Of a stretch of 64,000 bases of DNA, positions 34,656 to 46,209 are shown in pieces. The stretch spans positions 496,001-560,000 of the forward strand of contig CM057136.1 in NCBI GenBank assembly GCA_029964075.1, in the 5' to 3' direction. Position numbers and translations under genes: made by a program. Each line of letters starts with the position of its first letter. Position 1 is the first letter of the stretch. Below the pieces are notes generated by a model. It was not told the DNA's origin. It saw nothing but the letters and a program-made list of their open reading frames with translations, and searched no databases. This stretch comes from Patiria pectinifera (Eukaryota; Echinodermata; Asteroidea; Valvatida; Asterinidae).

Positions 34656-34969
34656 GTATGGGGAAAAGGTGTACACAAGTGTTTGTTTTATGTCCGATTA
34701 TCCGCCCCACGTTTTGACCAGGGAGGGGGGTCTGGGCTAGTTGATCACCACCCTCCCATTATTTGTATTTATAGAAAAAGGGCAGATTTTGAGGTATTTT
34801 TTCAAACTTTCCAACCGCCGAAATGTATAAAATAGTACTGAACAAGGGAGAAAAAATACAAATAGCTTGAAATGTGCTGGGACGTCTGTATCATGAACAG
34901 CGCCCCCATTTTTTTTTTTTAGCTATCCCCCATCCCCAAGTCCCCAGCACAGATTTACGCTACTGTTGT
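34656..34969. other. Intron; fragments of dispersed repeats
   Basis: T13 run at 34,909 and GAACAGCGCCCCCAT at 34,894. No coding signal. Confidence 0.4.
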
Positions 34970-35346
34970 AGGGGCGGATCCAGGAATTTTCGCGGGGAGG
35001 GGGGGGAGGGGGGTTCATCAGCAAAACAATCTGAAAATGTACACAGGATTTTTTTTGCCGGACACTTGGCCTCCGTAAAATCAAAAACTTGGGGAAGGGG
35101 GTATCATATTTCAATAGGGGACGCTGTTCAAATTTGACAATTATTAACACTGGATTACAGAATGGTGTAAAAATACCCCCTATCTAAGCTGCCTCCGTCC
35201 GTATTTTGAACAGGCGGACATTATACCAGTAAATATTTTGGGGGTGTCACCGCAGGGGGGGGGGTGTATTATTTTTTTTAGGAATTTGTATGCAATTTGT
35301 TTTGGGACACAGCTGGGGGACTCCCCCCCCCCCCGGATCCGCGCCT
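34970..35346. mobile_element. GGATCC/poly-G element, two GGATCC ends
   Basis: GGGGCGGATCCAGGAATTTT with G8 runs at 34,972 and a C13 run with CGGATCCGCGCC ending at 35,346 point inward as an imperfect TIR pair. Inside are GGACACTTGGCCTCCG and TAAAATCAAAAACTTGG, shared with the minus strand of 32,765-33,130. The segment may be one element or two overlapping insertions. Confidence 0.55.
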
Positions 35347-38300
35347 GTGTTGGCCTCAAGTAAGCGGCAGGCTAGTGACGTATGGACTCCAAACTGTGTG
35401 GGTTGAACAAACTGAAGTAAGTGGGTAGACAAATAACAAATGACGTCACATGCGAACGGTGCCCCCCCCCTAAAAAAACCGGGGCATTATTTTGTACGGT
35501 ACAGTAATATTGTGTACATGATTGTAGGATTTTATCAGCGCTCCCCGTTGAAAATATGGCACGACCCCCTCCCCCCTCATCGACCCCCTCCCCTCATCCC
35601 CTCCCCCCTCACCCCCACTAAATGAGCAGTAATGCTGTGATTGTGCCCTTATCAAATCTGTAAGAAAAAAAATCGACTGGGGTCGACAAGGGACCCATGA
35701 AGCTTGATCGCATGTAGACTATCTTTGACGATTGCCGCCTAAATCCGGTAAACTTGTTACATTGTATCTTTTGTGACAGCTCAAGTTACATGATCATTTC
35801 AGATGGTAGTTTTGCTATACTATGCCTCGCCACTCGTATGTGTTCCCGGTTCATGCACAGCGCGTATTTTGAATGATGCAAAGTTATTGGGGGAGGGAAT
35901 AGTCTGGGAGACCATCGCAAGTTAAATTGAATGTGTGCGCGCGCCGACATTGCCTAACGCTCATGCGAAGACGCTGCTGCTAATAGCCACATTCTGGCAC
36001 ATTCTGGAAGTGGTGTGGAACTTCGCGCGCGAACCAGTACAGTACAGTACGCACATGCTGTGTCCCGTCCATTGATCGGAGATCAATGGTCCCGTACGTC
36101 CACGGGGCTCTCAAAAGAGGTAAAACGCACCCTCTTGTGTCGCAGCACGCAGCCCATAATTTGTCCGGAGAAATGAACTTGTCCACATTTCGGCGCGGAT
36201 GTGCGAGTGCGGTTACCCCCCCCCCCCCCTTGACATCAAAAGCTGGATGCGCCAATAGCCTAGGCCCACTTGGAAGTAGAGCGTCTCCAAACCAGAGCAA
36301 CTCCCTACCTCCCAAACAAAAAAAATATTCTTAATGATAAACTTTCTCGAGTGGGGACTTATCATAGTAGAGGCACTTATTAGACTTTAATTAATTTGCA
36401 ATATTTCCACGGTGTCTTTTATATTCTCCATATTTTCTTCTCTCTTTTTTCCCCCTTCTTTCTCTATTTTTCATTTTTTTGGCCGACAGCACCATGATTT
36501 TACCGACGAAAATGTTTAATGGGGGTCGTGATACGCCCCCTCCCCTTGCACCGACGCCCATGGTATTGTCGGCTCTTCAGGACCGCTTTGGTGGTTGGTC
36601 GCATTGCTGGTTACGCGTACGATAGCCGCACGCCTCACAATGCGCAGCAGGGACCCGTGACCCATATAATTTCCTGATGATGCTTTGCCGATATCGTCTG
36701 AACATTAACGTCCGCACATTACTTGTAGTGCACAGTCGAAATGGATTAGGTTGCTACGAATCAACCACAAATCGAGCAGTAAATTGTGCAACTGAAGGCA
36801 CATTGCGAATGCGCCCAATTGGGCTACAACATGCAAATTAATGAAATTATTTTAATTAAAAAGAACATTTAATAGTAGGACATCAACGTCTACACAACCA
36901 TCATTTAAAACTGGTTGTTTTTGTGTGATTCTTGTGTGACAACTAATTTTGGGTGTCATAATTGTGAGTCTCAAAAATCGAGCTGTTGACAGTCAGTAGC
37001 CGTGTCACGCACACAGCCTCGTTTGACCTCAGTTTCTCGTCCCGAGGTCAAGCGTACATGGGATTTTACGAGATTTATTCGAGACTACAGAAAAACACAA
37101 AAAGGTGCCTCGATACATGCACTGTTTGGCCAAGATGGCTAAATAAGTGAAAAGTTGAAATCGTGTGCTTTATTTTGATAACAAAAATAACTGCTTTTGA
37201 CAAATATAAAGTGTTGTTATGGCCTGTCAAACAAAATCGTATTTTTTATCAACAAAATCAAGGGCCGATGGTTTTTAGGTGTACATTCGATTCTTAAAAA
37301 AGTGCCGAAACAAATGGCAAGGCTTAGTAGATAGAGGAAAGTATACGCTTCATTTTCATGTGAAACACGTGCAGGGGGCTTCTAATGTTTGGTCCAAATT
37401 GCCGGTTGAAAAATGAAGACATGCGAGATTTCATGATTTGCAATCACATGTACGCGTGTAATCGAATGTAATTACGCCGACGTACAAAATGTACGTTGGC
37501 CTGAAAACATTGTGAATAGCACGTGCGAACGCGCAATGACTGACTTATGAACCATACTCATACTCGTACAGGTACCATACTCGTACAGGCCCATACTCGA
37601 GCTCGACCAATCAGTAGGCGTATGGGTCACAAGGTCACACCGTGTTTGGGTTCCTCGCTCTATGCTTTACAATGGCGACGATCTTTTCGCGTTGTTAAAA
37701 ACGGAAGTTGTTAAAAACGTTAGGTGTACATTGAATTCTTAAAATATGAACGACATCATGTTCACGAGATTTTTTGTGGATGAAAGTTCACTCTTTCGTT
37801 TGATTACCTCAACATTTGGGAGACTTTCGTCGTTCTCGAAAAAAAACCCCCGAAAACTCGAAAAAAAAAACATGAAAATTGCGAATTTTCTGAAGCCCTT
37901 TTTACGGCCATCGTTCGCTGGCCACGCGTTGCTATCAACTGTGTGGACGAGAAAATAGAGGAGCTGCGCGTGACACGGCAACTGACTGTTGAGTGCTAGT
38001 TGTGAATCCGGCCTGGCACAGTGTATTGCATGATGCAGACGTGCAAGAAACAACATTTGTGTTGGTGCTGTTTGTATTATGTGACGCACACACGACGTGT
38101 ACTGTACATTGAATGGAAACGGCGGGACATACGTATATGTATGCCACAAAAGTTTGGAAAAGGGATGTAAACAACTGTTCATCCATCTTTCTCAGAAACG
38201 GTAAGACATTAGGTTAGTTTCCTTTCAACCAGACATTTGAAATAGTATAAAGAAACAACCCTAACTAGAGATTTGCGTTTGTTGTTACAAACGCAGAGTG

Positions 38301-38599
38301 GTCGGGTAGAAACGAGTTTATCAAACACTGTCCAGTTAAGTAATGAAAATTTTCATGTAAGAGCAAATGATCAAGAAATTCAATCCTGTCCAGGACAATC
38401 AATTATTTTGTTTAAAAAATTGCATCTTTAACGGTGTGATAAATTTTAGTAATCATTCTATGTACTCATACACGTTATTTCTGGGTTTATAACGTCTTAA
38501 GTCAAAACTGGGAAGTGAATACTGATTTCAAGTTCGGAGTGAATGTTCATTGTAAAGTTAAATAACGTATGAAAATTTGGAAAACTTAAGTGTATGTCT
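35347..38599. other. Long intron or intergenic stretch, no gene seen
   Basis: It includes a C-rich run CCCCTCCCC at 35,565-35,610, a partial poly-G TIR element at 36,150-36,255, and CGACGCCCATGG at 36,551. ACGCGTA and TACGTA palindromes are scattered through the rest. The overlapping frames at 37,740-38,186 on both strands have no recognised domain. If the discoidin/CUB gene is one unit, all of this is intron. Confidence 0.5.
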
Positions 38600-39400
38600 T
38601 CATAACACCGAACTTCCGGTTTCATGACGTCACAGTATTTGGAAGGAAAAGAAAAACATTGTATTGGATATCGTTGTTTGGGCTAAGATATATGACATGG
38701 AAGAATTAATTTAAACTAGGTTCGTTGGCAAATTCTCATAGAAGTAACTTCCGGTCTAATGATGTCATGAATTTAAAACCTTGCCAAGTTATCTGTGGTT
38801 AATCGAAGAATATCAATGAGCGATTCGGTAAAAGTTGAACCTATGGTTTGATAAATTAAAGAAAACCCACCTTTTATGTGCCGCTAGGGGGGGGCGCCCT
38901 TTCGTTTGATGACGTCATCACACTGTTTTTTGTGTGTCTGGCATTCCTCACTTAACACTTTCATAATATATATGTCTTTATCGCTTTTGAGTTATATCAA
39001 GTTTTTATTGCACTTCCGGTAACACTGGAAGTAAAGGTCAAGAGGTTTTGTGTCTGGGAGTACGTAATGTTTCTCACGGCATAGTCTACAACCTCACGAA
39101 AAAAAACGAACGCGATACTCTATTTAGTTCAAAAGATATAAAGCAAGCTATTTTGTCCAAATTTGCCCTTAAATCGCTTGTAATTTGATACCTGATGACG
39201 TCATGATGGCGTAACAAAATTTGTAACATCTTTGTAACATGGTACAAGTTCACACAAGGTTTTGTGATCATACCGTTAACCGTTCGGAAGAAACCGTGCT
39301 TTATTTTGATATCAGGCTAACTTCTTTATTTTGAATTCACCTAACTTTGATCTTCCGGTAGACCCGGAAGTAAAGGTCAAGCGTGTTTACGTACACGACA
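38600..39400. repeat. Degenerate repeats of CTTCCGGT and TGACGTCA motifs
   Basis: ACTTCCGGT occurs near 38,610, 38,748 and 39,012, and TCTTCCGGT at 39,352. GGAAGTAAAGGTCAAG follows at 39,028 and 39,368. TGACGTCA occurs near 38,625, 38,910 and 39,193, with the variant TGATGTCATG at 38,760. The spacing is irregular (roughly 140-350 bp). The TGACGTCA palindrome is the CRE-type half-site pair known for bZIP proteins, but use here as a regulatory site is only a possibility. Confidence 0.55.
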
Positions 39401-39619
39401 AAACGTGTTAAGCAATCAATGGTCTATCTGATTGCAGAATACAAACATCATTGATTTTTAATGACTAGAGTTCGAATTGAAGTTGCAAGTTTGACTGTAT
39501 TCAACTACAATCTTACTTGTTGTAATGAGGGTGCAATATTCAAACTTTATGCCCTGACATTACTTGAAAATTCTAAATCTATGCAGGGATAGATCTGCTC
39601 ACAACTTATACTGACGTAC

Positions 39620-39961
39620 CCGTTATTGAGACGCTTTGGGCAACAATATAAAACCCTTGATAGGTGACACTGCCGTCCGAAGTGAACCTCAGCCACATCT
39701 TGTTTCCTGATGAAACTTTGTCAGTTGGTATCACGCTCCCAGATAGGGAAAAGAGCTGCGCTGTGGATGCGTTTTCACCATCGCCCCCCTTCAGGTTGTC
39801 GAACGTAGACTCGAGTCGAAAGGAAACGAATGTGAGCTGGATGATTCGACCTTTGTCAGTCTGAAGATACCAGATGTCATCAGCGTTGTTGGGATAGTTG
39901 CTCGGGTAGTTGGTAGAGGTTATGGTGTAATTACTCTCTGCACTTACAAATACAGTTCGAG
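39620..39961 (-). CDS. CUB domain exon, copy 1
   Basis: A 342-bp exon (114 codons) runs on the minus strand between the acceptor TGATTTGTCGAAAG|CT and the donor AACGG|GTACGT, phase 1 at both ends. It encodes TITSTNYPSNYPNNAD, IWYLQTDKGRIIQLTF, VSFRLES, GDGENASTAQLF, SSGNKMWLRFTSDGS and YQGFYIVAQ. This is a complete CUB fold by motif order (YPxxYPxN, ...I.L.F..F.LE, G...W..F.SD.S....GF). It has no cysteine, whereas typical CUB domains have two or four. One N-glycosylation site (NAS) is visible. Symmetric phase allows inclusion, skipping or duplication without frame loss. It differs from copy 2 at only a few residues (STFDNL against SRYDNL, SITG against SMTG). Confidence 0.9.
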
Positions 39962-41109
39962 CTTTCGACAAATCAGACAGAAACAATATTATTTTACTTC
40001 AGTCAGTTAAAAATATCCAACAAAACAGAACAATTTAACAGATAGTGTTCTTGTACGTGCGAGTAAGCTAAAACAAGTAACTTTCGATATATATTGAAAG
40101 TTACAAGTTCATACCTTACAGCATTTAGGAGAAAACCCGCGAAGTATTGATCAGAAAAAAAGAAAGAAAGAAATAAAGGAAGATTAATCGTAACAACTCC
40201 AAACAGTGGTCGGGTTGTGCCCGACCACTGAACAACATAATAATTTTGTGAATTGCAGGCTGAATAATACCCGTTGGCTAAAAGGGCCAGTACCCGATTT
40301 AACTAAACGATGCGACGCGTCGCTACTCAAGTTACACGTGTAACACGTCGCAACTGGCGATGCGTCGTATCATCCATTAAACGAAACTTGCAATGTGTTG
40401 AATGCGTTGTATTCAAGTGGTCATCGCCAAATAAGAAGAGTCCTTTTCTCAGCCAGTTTTATGCCTTAATCATCACATAAACGAGATTATACTACCTAGG
40501 CAGTGTGTGTAAAGTTGTAAATAGAAAATTCATTGAATAATTATGAAATAACCTGGAATATTGCAGTTAAAATTTCAAAGCAGCTATACAGTCCACTGAG
40601 AGCTTGTTTACCTTTACAATTGCATCACACGGCCGCCATTTTATTTGACGTTTTAACAAATTTTGAGCGGAGATCCGACAACTGATTGTTGACATCAGAT
40701 GACTATTTTCTGTACGCTGACTAAAGACATAAAACAGTCACCGAGTTGTGCTATAAATACACCTACGACTCGTCTCATTTACGACGTGTTTTGTGAAATG
40801 GATCGCCGGACGCGTCGGTACATGCGTAGAACAACTTATCATAAACATATCCAAGAAATTTCATGACTATAGGTTAAAGGGTTTTGGAATTATGGCTGAT
40901 TGATTATTCATATATGCACGAATGGTAATTCTGCCCTGCGTACACTTACGTTTATAGGGAAATTCATTTTTCACTATCACTATAATTTGTTATGATTTTG
41001 GTATCAAAAGATGCGCAAGACTCGAAGCTAAAAAGTCACAACAGCTTGGGTCGCGAACTTTTTTTTCTTCAAGGCTATCGAGGAAAAAGTTAAGGTCATT
41101 GAGACGTAC

Positions 41110-41451
41110 CCGTCATTGAGACGCTTTGGGCAACAATATAAAACCCTTGATAGGTGACACTGCCGTCTGAAGTGAACCTCAGCCACATCTTGTTTCCTGA
41201 TGAAACTTTGTCAGTTGGTATCACGCTCCCAGATAGGGAAAAGAGCTGCGCTGTGGATGCGTTTTCACCATCGCCCCCCTTCAGGTTGTCGTACCGAGAC
41301 TCGAGTCGAAAGGAAACGAATGTGAGCTGGATGATTCGACCTTTGTCAGTCTGAAGATACCAGATGTCATCAGCGTTGTTGGGATAGTTGCTCGGGTAGT
41401 TGGTAGAGGTTATGGTGTAATTACTCTCTGCACTTACAAATACAGTTCGAG
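41110..41451 (-). CDS. CUB domain exon, copy 2
   Basis: Near-identical tandem copy of the 39,620-39,961 exon, 342 bp, phase 1 to phase 1, donor ATGACGG|GTACGT. All CUB motifs are kept (YPSNYPNN, QLTFVSFRLES, KMWLRFTSDGS, GFYIVAQSV) and there are no stops. It lies 1.24 kb downstream of the discoidin half-exon at 42,692 and upstream of CUB copy 1. In a transcript reading every exon the order would be discoidin first half, CUB, CUB, discoidin middle part. A CUB domain inside a discoidin domain would be odd, so these exons may be alternative cassettes or belong to a paralogous unit fused by duplication. Confidence 0.9.
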
Positions 41452-42040
41452 CTTTCGACAAATCAGACAGAAACAATATTATTTTACTTCAGTCAGTTAA
41501 AAATATCCAACAAAACAGAACAATTTAACAGATAGTGTTCTTGTACGTGCGAGTAAGCTAAAACAAGTAACTTTCGATATATATTGAAAGTTACAAGTTC
41601 ATACCTTACAGCATTTAGGAGAAAACCCGCGAAGTATTGATCAGAAAAAAAGAAAGAAAGAAATAAAGGAAGATTAATCGTAACAACTCCAAACAGTGGT
41701 CGGGTTGTGCCCGACCACTGAACAACATAATAATTTTGTGAATTGCAGGCTGAATAATACCCGTTGGCTAAAAGGGCCAGTACCCGATTTAACTAAACGA
41801 TGCGACGCGTCGCTACTCAAGTTACACGTGTAACACGTCGCAACTGGCGATGCGTCGTATCATCCATTAAACGAAACTTGCAATGTGTTGAATGCGTTGT
41901 ATTCAAGTGGTCATCGCCAAATAAGAAGAGTCCTTTTCTCAGCCAGTTTTATGCCTTAATCATCACATAAACGAGATTATACTACCTAGGCAGTGTGTGT
42001 AAAGTTGTAAATAGAAAATTCATTGAATAATTATGAAATA

Positions 42041-43340
42041 ACCTGGAATATTGCAGTTAAAATTTCAAAGTAGCTATACAACCCACTGAGAGCTTGTTTA
42101 CCTTTACAATTGCATCACACGGCCGCCATTTTATTTGACACTTTAACAAATTTTGAGCGGAGATCCGACAACTGATTGTTGACATCAGATGACTATTTTC
42201 TGTACGCTGACTAAAGACATAAAACAGTCACCGAGTTGTGCTATAAATACACCTACGACTCGTCTCATTTACGACGTGTTTTGTGAAATGGATCGCCGGA
42301 CGCGTCGGTACATGCGTAGAACAACTTATCATGAACATATCCAAGAAATTTCATGACTATAGGTTAAAGGGTTTTGGAATTATGGCTGATTGATTATTCA
42401 TATATGCACGAATGGTAATTCTGCCCTGCGTACACTTACGTTTATAGGGAAATTCATTTTTCACTATCACTATAATTTGTTATGATTTTGGTATCAAAAG
42501 ATGCGCAAGACTTGAAGCTAAAAAGTCACAACAGCTTGGGTCGCGAACTTTTTTTTCTTCAAGGCTATCGAGGAAAAAGTTAAGGTGGGGGCGCGGGTTC
42601 CGCCCCGGCCCCTTTAGGGTTAAACAACTGTATTTTCTTTTAAATACGGGAACTAAGTATAACGTGGTTAGTCTCAAATACAAATGCTAACCTTGAGTAT
42701 TCAGTCTGGCCCTGACTGGTGCATGATCAGCGCGGTTGTGCCAAAACGACGAAGCTGTGATGCTTTCATCCGGGATGCGACCATCTTCCATCCCGAGAGG
42801 TCCCTCCATAGAGCAAGAAGAGTCACCTGAGGAAAAATGTGCGATTGTTTCAAGAACAGGTTTTGTACCGAATCCCATTTTAATAAAACAAGAAGAAAAT
42901 AGTAATGAGTCTTTTTCCGCAACCCAGAGTGCTTGCAACGTCAAATAACATATGAAAGGGAGCCCTCTATCTTGCCTGCCCCTACAGAGACGCATTTGAG
43001 TCCCCCCATTGGCATGTCGCCGCCGCGCTATTATCGATTGGTACTACTGATGGCGGATGCATTCATGATCACTAAACAAATTGAATGAAGTAGCACACGA
43101 TTAACTTCAAAATTATGTATTTTAAGTCTACACTATTTTTTTTAATTTGATCTCTCATATCATATTTGTGGTGTGATTATTTTACTTCAAGAAGCTGTGT
43201 CGACAGATAAAGAAAAACATTCCAGACATGTCAAAAATACTATTTTACGCACGAAATTTGGATAGTCAAGACAAAAGATACCGTCGGACCACACACTACA
43301 GCGATATCGACATCGTGCATGAGCTGCCACGCTGGTCATG
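42041..43340. repeat. Segmental duplicate of 1-1,371
   Basis: Partner of the segment at the window's left edge, in the same orientation. Its first 540 bp also forms the end of the 1,490-bp tandem duplication, so this stretch exists in three versions in the window (1, 40,551 and 42,041). Confidence 0.9.
42692..42826 (-). CDS. Discoidin (F5/8 type C) domain, first-half exon
   Basis: A 135-bp exon (45 codons) runs from acceptor ACATTTTTCCTCAG|GT to donor ACTCAAG|GTTAGC, phase 1 to phase 1. It encodes DSSCSMEGPLGMEDGRI, PDESITASSFWHN and HAPVRARLNTQ. This is the beginning of an F5/8C domain: the conserved first Cys, PLGMEDGRIPD, ITASS and ARLN. It joins in frame to the N-terminal exon at 45,208 on one side, and to either a CUB exon or the discoidin exon at 33,703 on the other. 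The paralog at 718-846 is two codons shorter. The product would be secreted, and discoidin domains usually bind membranes, glycans or matrix proteins. Confidence 0.88.
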
Positions 43341-43678
43341 TTCCAGATACAAAACCATCACTCCTCAGTCTGGCTGCCAGACGCACAATTACAAAATTAC
43401 AACAACGTCTGCATAGGGTGCCCGAATAAATTTAGTACAAAATGTAAGGGAGCTCAGAGAGGTCACATAACGCTTATACTTGATTGTAACTTCATGCCTG
43501 CCTCGTCTCCTTCCTAAATGTCAATTGCGTTTGAATGAGTCCAGATGTTATTTGTTTCAAATTTGCATATTACAACTTGCGACACAAAGGTCTGGTCATC
43601 CAGACCAGATGCGAGATGTGAGATGGCAGATGGGGAACAGCTTAGTAGCGCAAATTTCACTTTAATAGTGCGCCTAGG
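43341..43678. other. Intron, nothing recognised
   Basis: No exon-like signal between the end of the segmental duplicate and the minisatellite. Confidence 0.4.
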
Positions 43679-43845
43679 CTCGTTTGAACGAGAGATAAAT
43701 AAGTCATCTATAAGATAAATAAGTCGTTTAAACCAGATAAAAAAGTCGTTGAAACCAGATAAAATCCGTCGTTTAAACGAGATAAACAAGTCGTTTAAAC
43801 AAGATTAATAAGTCGTTTAACCGAGATAATAAGCAGTAAATTAAT
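43679..43845. repeat. Minisatellite, GTCGTTTAAACGAGATAAA units
   Basis: About six units of 24-28 bp of the form AGATAAATAAGTCGTTTAAAC, here given in its core AGTCGTTTAAAC. Each contains the palindrome GTTTAAAC. Confidence 0.85.
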
Positions 43846-44506
43846 ATAATAAAACGACATACTATGTCGTTTTTTGGCTTGTTTGTTTGTTTGGCAGCAA
43901 TACCGGTACGTTCTACAAAAACGCAGAGCCAGGCCATGTTGGTTTTTTTTTATTTACTCGCTAGCGGTTTTGGCGCAAAAGTCGGCGGCGCAATGGCATG
44001 AAACAATCCAAATGCGCGTCAGTATCAGATTTTTTTTTCTGAAACCGGCATTTTTTTAAAGGGATATTACGTTCTCGAATGTGCCAAGTTGGGCAACAAA
44101 ATTGGAAAGAGCATTTAAAAAAAGGATATAAAGATCGACATCATAACCATCCTTTAAAAGCCAAAATCATGTGCCACATTCGCGCAACGAGTACCGTACA
44201 TTGAATGGACACGGCTGAAATGTCCGCCGCGTCCGATCCACGCGATGTGAACGACCGCCCCCCCCCTTCTTTCTTTAGAACGGTAAGCCATTAGAATAGT
44301 TTCCTTTCAATCAGACCTTTGAAATAGGATAAGTATTAATCAATCCAAAACATGACATTTCCGGGGATTCTAGGCCGCAATTCCCATTAGAAACGCTAAA
44401 AACCGCGAATACACGAGAAAGTTGCATGCCTTATTTCAATGATTTTGACTCGCCAGGGGGACTTTAATAGTTCTGATTGATTGATTAATTGATTTGGTTG
44501 ATTGTC

Positions 44507-44543
<37 letters not shown>

Positions 44544-45207
44544 GTTATTATTATTAAGGGAATAAATGTGTGTTTGGGAGGTATTATAACACTCTGTTTA
44601 AGACCGGTTTGAGTCTGGATGGACGATAATTACCTGAGGCGAGAGGCTAGAGCTGCCATAAAAAAAAATAGCGTTCCGTATTCCTGCAGCAAAATTTCCG
44701 AATTTTTTTTTTCCATTCCGTAAAATAAATAGACCCTTAACTTGAGTTTGGACATGTGTACACGGTTGTGGGTGAAATAACAATATGTACTTAGATGTAC
44801 TTTATTATGTGTAGGTGTTTGGGCAAATGTGGTTGATTGTTATTACGCTAATTAGCATAATTAATATTTACATTTACGGAAAGTCAGTAAAATTACGGCG
44901 AAAATACGGAAACATTTCACTTTACGGAGTCCGTAAATTTACGGACATTTTTCACAGTGTGTTTTGTTTGATTAATATACCCGACGTCGAGGTTCCAGGG
45001 ATGAGTGTGGCTAATTTTCGAACCTTTGAACGAATATCGTCAAAAAAAAAGAAAGTACTTTCCAAAACCACGTTCAATAATTGTTTTCTTTGGAAAGGTA
45101 TACAATTTCTGCCAAAATATTTTCACATGGTATTTAGTACCAGTCCTTTCTGCACTGTCAGCAAGATTTATTTTATTAAATCGGTAGGATTGTTTCCTTG
45201 TATATAC
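43846..45207. other. Intron; ATT microsatellite at 44,509-44,556
   Basis: A run of about 16 ATT units lies at 44,509-44,556 and a C9 run at 44,260. The frame at 44,815-45,219 on the plus strand is antisense to the splice end of the host exon and is not supported. Confidence 0.5.
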
Positions 45208-45513
45208 CATCGTTTCTAGGTGCCTCAGAGGTGATTTGAATTCCGTGCGTCGTCTCCTCCACTTTGCCCGTAGTGCAGTTGAACCAACGGCCGATGACCT
45301 CAGCAGTCACCTCTGGCAGCATGTCCATATACACCGGTGGATCCTGTCCCTGCATCTCAGGCGCGTAGCGGTGGTAATGACCGCCTAGTCTGACCCCTGT
45401 ACAGGTGCAAGGATCCCCCGGTGGCAGGACATATCTCCCCATGCGCTGGCCGCAACCGCGTGAGTCTAGGTCAATCATCAGAGTACAGACTCGGGCCGAG
45501 ACTGAACTGACCA
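45208..45513 (-). CDS. N-terminal module exon of the discoidin/CUB gene, unknown fold
   Basis: A 306-bp exon (102 codons) runs between acceptor CTGAATAATGCAG|TG and donor AAACGATG|GTATATAC, phase 1 at both ends. It starts VVSSVSARVCTLMIDLD and continues SRGCGQRMGRYVLPPGDP, CTCTGVRLGGHYHRYAP, EVTAEVIGRWFNCTTGK and HGIQITSEAPRND. There are five cysteines and one N-glycosylation site (NCT). I do not recognise the domain. It follows the signal-peptide exon directly and joins in frame to the discoidin exon at 42,692 (RND-G-DSSC), so it forms the mature N-terminus. Codon content and absence of stops support real coding. Confidence 0.75.
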
Positions 45514-45778
45514 CTGCATTATTCAGTGAAACAAACAAACAAACAAGCATGCAAGCGAGTTAAAACATATCGTGTGAAACCACAGGGCAGGAAGAGAGAA
45601 AAATGGAGCAAGGTGCACCTAAGCCTGATGCAAGGAATCTGTTGACCAAATTGCAACGAAATTGCAAGATGAAAACAAAACTTTTCCAAAATGAAGGGAT
45701 CTTTGAAACCTTTCAGACCTTAATGCCTGGATAGATTCAGTGGTAGACGTATTTTCAAACTTCACACTTGGCAACGTG
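45514..45778. other. Intron 1 of the discoidin/CUB gene
   Basis: Ordinary AT-rich intron sequence between the N-terminal exon and the SINE. Confidence 0.5.
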
Positions 45779-46136
45779 AAGTGAAATAATATGTTGTTAT
45801 AGGGCAATCGGTACCAGATGGACTCTCAAAGCGCTTAACATAATTATTACCCCTGCTCGTTGGGCTCATAAAACAACCGTCTCAGCTCCCTGGGGAGTAT
45901 ACAACACAACGCTTCCATTTAGGTGCAAAGCAGCCAAAAATTAACCACAAAAAATGCTGCCCAGGCTCACAGTTATACCCATTTACCCATGGAAAAACAA
46001 GAAGTGAGGACAAAATATCCTGCCCAAGGACACACGCACCGCAAGCCCAGGATGGACTCGAACCAACAATCTGATTGAACAATTAACCACAGATTTTGAG
46101 TTTGATGCTGCAGACCATGAGGCGACACCACTCTAC
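45779..46136 (-). mobile_element. tRNA-headed SINE inside intron 1
   Basis: On the minus strand from 46,136: GTAGAGTGGTGTCGCCTCAT resembles a pol III A box region, and GTTGGTTCGAGTCCATCC gives a good B box (GGTTCGAGTCC). After that come CCTTGGGCAGGATATTTTGT and, near the end, GTTAAGCGCTTTGAGAG, a tail seen in several invertebrate SINE families. It is non-coding. A matching LINE partner could not be named. Confidence 0.75.
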
Positions 46137-46209
46137 TTGTTAATTGAAAACAAGGGAGCCATATAAATATAACATTGCAACTGAACGAACTTGATAATTA
46201 GTAACGTAC
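46137..46209. other. Start of intron 1
   Basis: Short stretch between the SINE head and the donor of the first coding exon. Confidence 0.5.

Larger units (their letters stand above)
39606..42584. repeat. Tandem duplication, 1,490-bp unit, two copies
   Basis: Copy 1 (39,606-41,095) and copy 2 (41,096-42,584) are collinear with an exact 1,490-bp offset and nearly identical. Examples are CCTGGAATATTGCAGTTAAA at 40,553 and 42,043, and the hairpin CAGTGGTCGGG/CCCGACCACTG at 40,206 and 41,696. Each carries one CUB exon plus upstream intron with GCGACGCGTCGC and TTACACGTGTAA palindromes. The high identity means a recent event. It may also be an assembly artefact from two alleles. Confidence 0.95.

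Noticed and set aside
37739-38186. 147-codon minus-strand and overlapping plus-strand frames
   Set aside because: No recognised motif, no splice context, mutually antisense.
44815-45219. 134-codon plus-strand frame
   Set aside because: Antisense to a well-supported exon border and without domain.
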